Source: Leptodactylus fallax
Taxonomy: Eukaryota > Chordata > Amphibia > Anura > Leptodactylidae
Direction of reading: 5' to 3'
Assembly (NCBI GenBank): GCA_947044405.1
Contig: CAMRHE010000169.1
Span: 4,154,501-4,218,500, forward strand
Length of the DNA stretch: 64,000 bases
A program made the translations under genes and the position numbers. Of the stretch, positions 35,282-44,452 are shown in pieces. Every line of letters begins with the position of its first letter. The first letter of the stretch is position 1. A model generated the notes under the pieces. The model was given only the letters and a program-made list of their open reading frames with translations, did no database searches and had not been told where the DNA came from.

Positions 35282-38200
35282 ATGGAGCGTGGAGCTCCTG
35301 CCCCCCGGACCTTACAGGCGGGGGGCAGGAGAATGTCTGCCGACACAGCACCAGCAGAGCAGGGCAGGCGGAGGTCGCTGAGGCAGCAAGCCTCAATGAG
35401 ACTGGCGACCAGGACAACAGCATCGGGAGCAGCAGCAGTGACATTGGCGGCTGCAGCATCAGGAACAGCATCGGGAGCAGCGACGTCCGTAGAGCGGGCG
35501 ACGCCGGCAGGAGTAGCGGTGGCGACAGGGGTGTCAGCAGTCCCGGCAGGTGGATCTGTGAAAACGGCGACATTAGCCACGGCGGTAACATCAGCGGCAG
35601 TGGCGGGTGAAGCCGGTCCGAAGGGGGCTACGGCCGCAGGATATGCGGTTCCCTCTGGAAGGGTCCCTGCAAGCAGGAGAAATGACACAAGCTTACCGTC
35701 ATCGCTGCCGCAATCACCCGCAGGATGGGGCATCAGGAAGGCTGGAGAGGAAGTCGCCATTTACAGCCGGAGGATCGAGGTGGTCCTGGAGGAGTATGAC
35801 CGGGCCCGGAGGTCCCTGTTCGCAATGAGTGGGGAGCTTCAGAGCGCTCGCGCCCGTAGCGACAGGGCCTCAAGGAAGGACCGCCCGGTTTTCAGTAAGC
35901 AGGTAAGGAGCCTGAAAAAACAAATAAAGGCCCTGGAAGCCAGGTGCACGGAGATTCTGGAAGGCGCGGGGCCGTTCAGAGAGAAGCTGCTGAACGATGA
36001 CCGCTTCTTCCGCAAACAGCAGGAGCGGTTGTTGAAGGATGGCCCCGCGTCCTCAGACAGCTCGGGAGAGGACGACTACTGCGAGTCAGACCTGGAATCA
36101 GATGACAGCATGGCGGTACAGTATAGTCGGGCAGCCGTCCCTAGTAGCGGCAGCCTGATACCCACGTATACGCAGGCATCAGTGCCGGCAGTGAAGCAGG
36201 AAGTCAGAATGACAAGACAGGAAGTCAGAATGACAGGGCAGGAAGTGACGCAATCTCCCACACTCCCAGAGAACCAACCACTGCCCGAGACGGAGGAGGA
36301 GGAGGGCGGAGCCTCGGGAGAAGGCGGGGAAGCTGATGAGGCAAATCTACCAATTAGAGTCCCCGTCCAGAATGGACCAATTAGCATTCAGCATGTCAGA
36401 TCTGGATGGGGAGGAGGCGGGAAAAGGAGCCAAGACCAGGAAGAAGGCAAGGAAGGAAAAAAAAAAGAGAAATAGAGACATTTAAATTTGTCAGGTCGTT
36501 GCCTGGGGAGCATCGTGCCGGGACCTCAGCCCAGGTTGCGATGCCTCCAGGAGAGAAAAGGGAGGCGCAGGCACCTTGGGTCACGCCAAGTGGCGGGGTG
36601 CCCGGGGTGCCAGCAATCAAAATGGCGCCTGATAGTACCTTTCAGGTGGTGGCAGACAAGGAGCTCATGGTTGCGGACAAGGCGCTCATAGTTGCGGACA
36701 AGGGCAAAGGCAAAGAAGCCCCCCCTGCGGAGGGGAGTGGCGTAGGGAAACCTCCCTCCCTGGTAGGAGGTTTTAAAATATCGATGGCTTCCCCCAGAGT
36801 AAGGTGTAGGAAAGGGGGAGTGGCAGGTGGGCGTGGCTCATCCTCCTCCAGTGCTGATGAAGCCGGTGATGCGGAGGTCACTTCCGGGGCTAAGGGGGCG
36901 TGTCCTCCTACAACATCAGGTGCCGGGGTGACTGTGGATGCGGAGGCTGAGGTAAAAGCGGGGAAGCCATCAGCGAGTGGTGCAGCCGGCCCCGCTGTAA
37001 GAAGGAAGGCTGCAGGTGTGAATGATGGACGAGTGGAGAAGCTAGTTAAGCAGACGGGTAAGGTAAAGGGGAAAGCGGGTGGGACAAAAGGGTTAATTAG
37101 TAGTATTCCTGAAGAAGGTGGTGTAGTATGCATGGGGGTCCAAGAGCCTGTAGTCGGGGAGGCTGCGGGTGGAGGGGCTATTACCATTGCTGCTAAAAAA
37201 AGTATTTCTACTGCTAGTAATATTTCTGTTGTGGCCCCTGTTGTTTCTGGTATTTCTGCTGTTGTCCCTGCTGTTGTTTCTGGTGCTGTTCCTGATGCTG
37301 TTCCTGATGCTGTCGTTGCTCCTGTTGTTACTCCTGTCATTGCTCCTGATATTGTTGCTCCTGTTGTCCTCTCTGCCGCTGTTCCTTCTGCTGCAGTTGG
37401 AGTGACCCGGTCCGCGGCGGCTATGCCAGGGCGGACTGTTGCCGCCTCTGGTGCTCCAGTTGCCGTGGCTGGGCTAAGTAGTTCTGCGGGGGTCCCTGGG
37501 AGTGGCGCTGGTACTCCGGCAGCGGAGGTTGCTGCGGCCTCCGGGCCCCCACGCTCCTATGCCAGCGTCGCTTCTGGGGCCCCTGGGGGTGCATCATGTC
37601 TTCCGCCGGGCTCCAGGGACGGCGATTTGCAACGGCAGCTCCTGGAGGCTTTACGGGCGGGCCAGTCCACAATGACCATAGATGGGCAGTCGAGAGACCT
37701 TAGGTTCTGGATCGAACGTTTTGGCCTAGGGAAGTTCCGAGAGGAAGGAGGTGAGACCAGATGGACTCTCCCTACACCCGGGCGTAGGGGGCCGACACGG
37801 AGGAACGTGGCCCGTCTCGTGTGGGGGGGAGCCGGCCCTTGTCCCCAGAGGAGGGGGGTCGTGGAACTCCTACTCGGGATGGGTTTCAGGGCAAGCGACA
37901 TCTTTGCCCTTATTCATCCTGTCGGCTCCTCGGAGTTTGACATCAGCTTTGTTACCCCGGAGGGCTTAGAAACCTTCTGGGGAAACTATAGGCTGGTGAA
38001 GGACAAGCCCGCCTGGCGTGACTTTATGGTGTGGGCGGTGTCACGCCAGGATAACATTAAGAAAGTGACCGTTTTAACTCGTAACGAGTCACTTTCTTAT
38101 ATGGACATCATGACCTGGCTGAACAGGTTTGGGGAGGTCAAGGACTTCCCAAAGAAAAATCTCGACGAGTTCGGGATATGGTCGGGGGCCTGGACCTTCA

Positions 38201-39272
38201 TGGTCAAATTGCGACATGAGGATAACTCGGTGATGCATATCCCGTCCTCAACCTTCCTTGGGAAAGACAGGATCCTTGTCTTCTACCAGGGGCAGCCAAA
38301 ACTCTGTCACAGGTGCGGTGACCCTTCACACTTGAGCGCCTCCTGCCGTGTGCAGAAGTGCGCCATGTGTGGGGAGGTGGGCCATCTCGCGGCGACCTGT
38401 GGCAGGGTGCGTTGCCACCTGTGTGGTGTCCTTGGGCACCCGATCGGGGCGTGTCCACGGTCTTTCGCCAACACCACCCTTCGGCAAGCGGGAGCAGTTG
38501 AGGAGGCTGTCCCTGCTGCGGAGGGGGTGAGTGGGGGAGGAGAGACTAGTCTGCCAAGGCAAAGGGAGAAGGCCCAGCCACCATCAAGGGCAAGGAGGCG
38601 CGAGAGGAGGAGGAGGGAGCAGAGGGAGGGAGTTATGTGCCTTCCTTCTGCCCCTGGCTCTGCTGGGCCGGATCCTGATGCCAAGGTAGCAGTGGGCACG
38701 ACCCTGGTTGAGGAGATGAGGAGACTGCAGAGGGAGGAAGAGGCTGACCAGTCATCTTCTTCTCAGTACGTCAGTGCTGGGGAGGGAGAGACGGTCAAGC
38801 GGAGAAAGTCACCGAGTAAAGTGAGGGAAAAAACATCTCCCCCCCCCCCCGACGAAGGAACGCAGACTCGACGGCCCTCTAGTGGTAGGTCCCAACCGGT
38901 ACCAATCCCTCTGTGAGGATGCGTCGGCCTCAGGGGAGGCTTCAGAGGGAGAGGTGGAGCCGTCAGGGGCTGCTGAGTCTCCCTCCGGGAGGGGAGGCTG
39001 GCCTGGAGCCTGGAGGAGGAGATGATGCACCCAGGGCCGAAGTTGCTACTGTCTCTGCGACCACTGTAACTCCTCAGGGAGAAGTTGCGGGGGAGGTCCA
39101 TCCCTCCTCTGGCCAAACCGCACCGGGGGAGGTGATGGACCAATCCCAATGTAAGAAGAGGACCCGCAAGACGAGGAGAAGTCGCGGGTCCTCTTCAGAC
39201 TCATCTAGGGGTGGTGGTGATAGGAGGAAAGGGGGTGGGAAGCTGAAGGTCATTGAGCTCAATCGGTCTTAA
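35282..39272 (+). pseudogene. LINE copy 1 ORF1: Gag-like protein with three CCHC knuckles
   Basis: Starts MERGAPAPRTLQAGGRRMS at 35282; this ATG aligns with the start in copy 2. Order: Ala/Ser/Thr-rich low-complexity (35400-35680); a coiled-coil-like region (about 35760-36030); acidic stretch; Pro/Glu-rich linker; long Ala/Val/Pro-rich segment (37170-37550); a folded region FGLGKFREEGGETRWTLP; an RRM-like stretch VTVLTRNESLSYMDI; then three zinc knuckles at about 38305-38455: CHRCGDPSHLSASC, CAMCGEVGHLAATC, CHLCGVLGHPIGAC; and a basic tail KKRTRKTRRSR. One frame change lies in an A-run at about 36456-36470 and another at the C-run 38841-38850. Intact length would be about 1,330 residues. It would coat the LINE RNA. 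Confidence 0.85.
35295..35331 (+). other. Stem-loop at the start of ORF1, copy 1
   Basis: 13-bp perfect stem CTCCTGCCCCCCG (35295-35307) pairing with 35319-35331, 11-nt loop, 13 bases after the ORF1 ATG. The same stem with a different loop is in copy 2 (48420-48456). Confidence 0.85.
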
Positions 39273-40100
39273 TGGCAGTCCCCTCTCCACTGACGCTGGC
39301 CACCATTAATGTGGCCAGCATTAAGTCTGATACGGCTAGGTTTGCAGCCTTTGATTTTCTTGGCCGGGTTGAAGCTGACATTTTGTTTTTGCAGGAGACC
39401 AGGCTCTGTACTCTATCAGAGATAAACAGAGCAAGGAGGGAGTGGCGCAGGGGGCCCTCCTACTGGTCTCTTGCGGCTGAGCCGTATAGTGGAGTGGCGG
39501 TGCTTTTTACCGCAGAGGTGAAATGCCAGCGACTGATCGAGCTCGAAATGGGAAGGTGCCTAGTCTTAGACGTCTTCATGACGGGGCAAAGCCTGCGCCT
39601 CATTAACATCTACGGTCCCCAGACAAAGTGGGACCGTAAAAGCCTCTTTATGAAGATTAAGCCTTTTCTTTTTACGGGCAAACAAGTCATCTTTGGTGGG
39701 GATTTTAATACCATAACTAGACCCCAAGACCGAGGAGGTACCAGAGATAGACTGCCCTATGATGGCGCCGCGTTAAATAGCATAGTGAGTGAAGCTCGCC
39801 TGGAGGATATCCACATCAGGCATTCCCCAGGTCACCGTGGGTTCACCTTTCAGAGAGGTAGTGTTAGGTCTAGGATAGACAGGTTTTTTTTGAAGGAGAA
39901 TTCCGTCACCACCCCTGTGTCCGTGGTGGAGGTGGAGTTCTCTGATCACTGTCTAATTTTGTTTTCTTTGAATATTTCAGAGACCCTCCGGAGAGGAAGA
40001 GGTTTGTGGAGGCTGAATTGTTTGTTTGTTTGTTTGTTTGTTTGAGTTGGAAGGGACCTCAAGGGCCATCGAGTCCAACCCCCTGCAAAAGCAGGAATTC

Positions 40101-42994
40101 CTAAAACATCCCAGCTATATACCTATCCAGTTTCCGCTTGAAGATTTCAATTGATGAAGAACTCACCACCTCCCGTGGCAGCCTATTCCACTCTCTCACT
40201 ACCCTTACTGTTAGAAAGTTTTTCCTAATGTCTAATCTGAATCTCCTTCCCCTTAGTTTCATCCCATTACTTCTCGTGCTTCCTTCTGCTAATGAGAATA
40301 GGGTAGATCCCTCTGCACTGTGACAACCTTTCAGATATTTAAATACCGCTATTAAGTCTCCCCTTAGCCTTCTCTTCTGCAAACTAAGCAGTCCCAATTC
40401 TTTTAGCCTCTCCTCGTAGGACATGGTTTGTAGACCTTCCACCATTTTGGTTGCTCTTCTCTGGACCTGCTCCAATGAATCGATGTCTTTCTTAAACTGG
40501 GGCGCCCAGAACTGTACACAGTATTCCAGGTGGGGTCTGACCAGGGCAGAGTACAGCGGAATAATTACCTCTCTTGATCTAGCTACAATGCTCGTCTTGA
40601 TACATCCTAGAATTTGGTTAGCCTTTTTAGCCACCGCACCGCACTGTTGACTCATGTTGAGTTTGCGATCTATTATTATGCCCAGATCCTTTTCCCCTGT
40701 ACTCTCACTTAGTACTATTCCTCCCATACTATATATGCTTCTTGCATTTCTGTTACCCAGATGTAGAACTTTGCATTTGTCCCTGTTGAATACCATTTTG
40801 TTCACCTCAGCCCATTGTTCCAGTGTGTCTAAGTCCTTTTGGATGCACTCTCTCTCCTCTCTAGTGTTGGCCATTCCTCCTATCTTTGTATCATCTGCAA
40901 ATTTTATTAGTTCCCCATTAGCCCCATCATCCAGATCATTTATAAAAATATTAAAAAGTACTGGGCCCAGGACAGAGCCCTGCGGCACCCCGCTTTTACT
41001 TTCTTCCAGTTTGATGTATAGCCATTTAGAATTACTCGTTGTGCCCGATCATTAAGCCAATTGTGAACCCACCTCACTGATATTTTATCAAAGCCATACT
41101 TGATCATTTTTTCAATAAGAATGTTATGTGATACTTTATCAAAGGCCTTACTAAAGTCAAGATATACTATGTCCACTGCATTCCCCTGGTCCAACCATTC
41201 AGTGACTTTATTATAGAAGGAAATAAGATTAGTCTGGCAAGATTTATTAGGCATAAAGCCGTGCTGGCTTTGATTAATTAAAGCCTTTCCATCCAGGTAC
41301 CTAATTAAATGTTCTTTAACGATTTGTTCAAAGATTTTTCCTACTATCGAGGTCAGACTTACCGGCCTATAATTTCCTGGGTCGTCCCTATTCCCCTTTT
41401 TGTAGATGGGGACCACATTTGCCCTTTTCCAATCTAGAGGGACCACTCCTGTCTCCCATGACTTATTAAAGATTATTGCAAGGGGTTCTGTTATTTCCTC
41501 TGCTAATTCTTTTAAAACTCTAGGGTGTAAATCATCCGGTCCTGGGGACTTGGTTTCCTTAATCTTAGCTAAATGTTCTCTTACCAAACCTTCACTTATA
41601 ATCAGCTTGGAGTCCTCATTCCCCTCATCACTATCACCATTAATGTTGATATTTCCATCCATTTCTTGGGAGAAGACGGATACAAAATATGAATTTAGTA
41701 ACTCCACTTGCTGATCCACCATGTTAACTTTTTCACCCTTTTCGTTCTTTAGGACTCCAATGGTTTCCTTCACTTTTCTTTTGCTCTTAACATATCCCCA
41801 AAAACCTTTTACATTACTCTTAACTTCTTTTGCAAGCTTCAATTCGTATTCAGCCTTGGCTTTTTTAATGCTTATCTTGCAGAGTCTGCAAACTGCTGTA
41901 TACTCTCCCTTAGATATAGCTCCCATCTTCCACTTGTTGTAAGTTTCCTTTTTCTTTTTTAGTAGGTTATGTAATTTTTTGGTCATCCATCCTGGAGTTT
42001 TTAGGTGATTCCCATTTTTCTTGCTTCTAGGTATTGTTAGTTCCTGTGCATTAATGATTTCCCTACGGAAAATTTCCCACCCCTCATGTGCATTTTTGTG
42101 CTTAAGTAATTTTCGCCATGGAATTCTACTAACCCTTACCTTTAGGCCCCTAAAATCTGCCCTACTAAAATTGAGTCTTCTAGTCTTTGTCTTCTCAGGT
42201 CTTCTTCTTCTTACAACCCCAAACTCGAGTATAGCATGGTCGCTGAATCCCAATGTCCCTGCTACCCTTAATTCCTTAACCATGTCCTCCTTATTAGTTA
42301 AAACTAGGTCCAGAATGGATGTTCCTCTTGTGTTTTCTTCTACTAACTGGGCAATGAAATTGTCTGCTAGAGAGGATAAAAATTTTATAGAGCTTTTACT
42401 CGTAGCTGTGTGAGTTTCCCAATGAATATCTGGGTAATTAAAGTCTCCCATGATAACAATTTCAAATTTCTTCGAAAGCGTGGTCATTTGCTGTGAAAAA
42501 ATCTCATCCCTGTCTTCTGTCTGTCCTGGTGGTCTATAATAAACACCTATTATGATGTCCTTATCATTGTTTTTCCCCTGAATTGTTACCCAAATATTTT
42601 CCAATAAGTTATCATTTAGTAAAACTGTGATTTCCGTGGAAATGTGATCTTTTTTAACATACAATGCAACTCCTCCCCCTCTTTTATTAGTTCTATTTTT
42701 TTTGAATAAGTTGTATCCTTCCATCTGTATATTCCAATCATGCTTATCGTTCCACCAAGTTTCTGTAATACCAATGACATCATATTTTTCCTTCTGTATT
42801 ATCAGTTCTAATTCTCCCTGTTTATTTCCCAAGCTTTGCGCATTTGTGTAAAAACATTTCAGATTGCGCTCTGGTACTTCCTTTTTCTTAATTTCCTTCT
42901 GAGTATCCTGTCTTAGGTCCTCATTACCACATCTAGTAACCTTGTTTAGTATATCCTTTAGCTGCATGTTCTTGTCTTTCTTTTTACTTCCCAT
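40101..42994 (-). pseudogene. CR1 ORF2: endonuclease-reverse transcriptase (one frameshift)
   Basis: About 964 codons from MGSKKKDKNMQLKDI (42994). APE-type endonuclease: FYTNAQSLGNK, GITETWW, IIMGDFNYPDIHW-like VIMGDFNYPDIHW, SDHAILEF. Reverse transcriptase: SPGPDDLHPRVLKEL, PIYKKGNRDDPGNYRPVSL, LDFSKAFDKVSHN (motif A), SGVPQGSVLGPVLF (motif B), FADDTKI (motif C, FADD). C-terminus: EWNRLPREVVSSSSIEIFK, typical CR1. A single one-base frame change lies between about 40990 and 41030, just ahead of motif B; otherwise open. This is a young copy. It would nick DNA and reverse-transcribe CR1 RNA at the target. Confidence 0.92.
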
Positions 42995-43005
42995 CCCCTT
43001 CTCTT

Positions 43006-44151
43006 CTAGTTTAAAGCCCTCCTGATAAGTGTGGCAAGTCTTCTGGCAAATATGTGTTTCCCAGGCTTTGTGAGATGTATCCCATCTCTAGCAAGGAGTC
43101 CATCATAGAGGTAATTCACTCCATGGTCCAGAAATCCAAATCCTTGCTCTCTACACCACTGCCGAAGCCACTTGTTTACCTCTAGTATTTTATTCCATCT
43201 CCTGATACCATAACCATCAACTGGGAGAATTGATGAAAATACTACCTGCGCATCCAGTTCCTTCACTTTCTTTCCTAGATTTTGAAAGTCTTTACGAATA
43301 GTTGGTAAATCATTTTTTGCCGTGTCGTTTGTACCCACATGTATCAGCAAAAATGGGTAGTTATCCTTGGATCTGAAGAGGCATGGAATCCTATCGGCCA
43401 CGTCCCTAACTTTTGCTCCTGGGAGGCAGCATACTTCTCGTGCCGTTATATCTGGCCTGCAGACTGCTGCCTCTATGCCTCTTAGCAGTGAGTCGCCCAT
43501 AACCACTACTCTTCTTTTTTTCCTCGCTACGCTATTTCTTGTTGCTCCCTCTTGTCTCTGGGTGACTTTTGTTTCTTCTTTTGCTGATAGATTATTCTTA
43601 TCATTTTCATCAGTCTGCATAAGAGTTTCATATCGGTTACCTAGCTGTGTAAGTGGTGATGGCCTTGTGATCCTTTTGCATCTCTTGGTCACCTGTATCC
43701 ATTTATCTGCCTCTGTAGGTTCCCTCAAGTATTCTTCCCTTACTATATTTAGGAGGTTTGCTTCAGCCTCCACCACTGTAGGCTCTCTCATACTTTCTTC
43801 CCTTACTATATTCAAGAGGCTTGCTTCTGCTTCATCAATAAAAACCTCACTTTCTTTGATGCCTCTCAACGTCTCTATTCTTTCTTCCAACCTCTGCACT
43901 TTATCTTCTAAAAGGGCCACTAGTTTGCATTTCATACAGGTGAAGTTGTCTTTATGGTCAGGCAAATCTGTAAACATATAGCATATGCTGCAGCTTACCA
44001 TGTGAGTTTTCTCCTCTTCCATATTCCTCTCTTCTGGCCGTGCTGGGCCGCTACTCACCGCCGTGAAGCTCTCTCCTGGCCCCACTGTTCTGGTCTGGGT
44101 GTCCGTGGCTCCTTCCCTTGTAGGCCGCACTGGGCCGCTGCCGCTGTTCAC
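43006..44151 (-). CDS. CR1 ORF1: zinc-finger, coiled-coil, esterase-type protein
   Basis: 381 codons, open. Parts: N-terminal Gly/Pro/Arg segment; a Cys-rich finger CSICYMFTDLPDHKDNFTCMKC (two CxxC pairs); a coiled coil (LLEDKVQRLEERIETLRG); a duplicated segment (SLLNIVREESMREPT / NLLNIVREEYLREPT); and a C-terminal SGNH-type esterase with GDSLLRG (Ser), HVGTND and DGIHLTKPG (Asp and His). Esterase-bearing ORF1 is known in vertebrate CR1. It ends 11 bases before the ORF2 start. Function in retrotransposition is presumed RNA/membrane association; not shown here. Start choice: the first Met of the frame, within one 70-bp-like unit. Confidence 0.9.
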   Translation of the reverse strand: MNSGSGPVRPTREGATDTQTRTVGPGESFTAVSSGPARPEERNMEEEKTHMVSCSICYMFTDLPDHKDNFTCMKCKLVALLEDKVQRLEERIETLRGIKESEVFIDEAEASLLNIVREESMREPTVVEAEANLLNIVREEYLREPTEADKWIQVTKRCKRITRPSPLTQLGNRYETLMQTDENDKNNLSAKEETKVTQRQEGATRNSVARKKRRVVVMGDSLLRGIEAAVCRPDITAREVCCLPGAKVRDVADRIPCLFRSKDNYPFLLIHVGTNDTAKNDLPTIRKDFQNLGKKVKELDAQVVFSSILPVDGYGIRRWNKILEVNKWLRQWCREQGFGFLDHGVNYLYDGLLARDGIHLTKPGKHIFARRLATLIRRALN

Positions 44152-44358
44152 CGCTGTGCTGCCGCCCGGCAGTAAGCCGGCAGCTCTCTCCTGGCCGCAC
44201 TGGGCCGCTGCCGCTGTTCACCGCTATGCTGCCGCCCGGCAGTAAGCCGGCAGCTCTCTCCTGGCCGCACTGGGCCGCTGCCGCTGTTCACCGCTGTGCT
44301 GCCGCCCGGCAGTAAGCCGGCAGCTCTCTCCTGGCCGCACTGGGCCGCTGCCGCTGTG
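44123..44358 (-). repeat. 70-bp tandem monomers in CR1 5' UTR
   Basis: ggccgcactgggccgctgcc starts at 44123, 44193, 44263 and 44333, exactly 70 bases apart: three full units and a partial one, nearly identical. A diverged fourth-like unit overlaps ORF1 start near 44038-44085. The units are GC-rich. Tandem 5' monomers of this kind act as promoters in some LINEs (mouse L1), so a promoter role is plausible but inferred. Confidence 0.92.
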
Positions 44359-44433
44359 CAAGCCCCTCCGCACGCTGCTCACAGCTGACTCTTCCCCCTG
44401 CTTCCGCACGCTGCTCACAGCTGTCTCTTCCCG

Positions 44434-44452
44434 CTCACGTGACTCACGTGAC
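44434..44452 (-). promoter_or_regulatory. Double CACGTG E-box at CR1 5' end
   Basis: tcacgtgac is present twice in tandem (tcacgtgactcacgtgac). CACGTG is the palindromic E-box core. Its position at the very 5' tip of the element is where an internal LINE promoter would be; function is inferred. Confidence 0.45.

Larger units (their letters stand above)
40020..44452 (-). mobile_element. CR1 LINE, nearly full length, inserted in LINE copy 1
   Basis: Minus-strand CR1: 5' end at 44452, 3' end at 40020 with an (AAAC)n tail seen here as gtttgtttg repeats (40020-40045). The 3' UTR complement 'aagggacctcaagggccat' and 'gagtccaaccccctgc' is typical of CR1 families. Two ORFs and a 5' UTR of tandem 70-bp units are present, 4.4 kb in all. 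Comparison with LINE copy 2 shows the break is between gaatt and (t)catcactcc, with no long target duplication. Confidence 0.92.

Noticed and set aside
35062..35760. 232-codon Ala-rich minus-strand frame
   Set aside because: Antisense shadow of the Ala/Thr-rich ORF1 start.
36642..37340. 232-codon Thr/Pro/Ala-rich minus-strand frame
   Set aside because: It is the complement of LINE ORF1; GC-rich biased codons keep the opposite strand open. No start context or domain.
37169..37405. Leu-rich 78-codon frame that looks like a membrane protein
   Set aside because: It is an alternate frame of the Val/Pro/Ala-rich part of LINE ORF1, where codons such as gttgttcct read as Leu/Phe.
40654..43981. Plus-strand frames of 100-204 codons within CR1
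   Set aside because: All are antisense to the CR1 ORFs, which have clear endonuclease, reverse transcriptase and esterase motifs.
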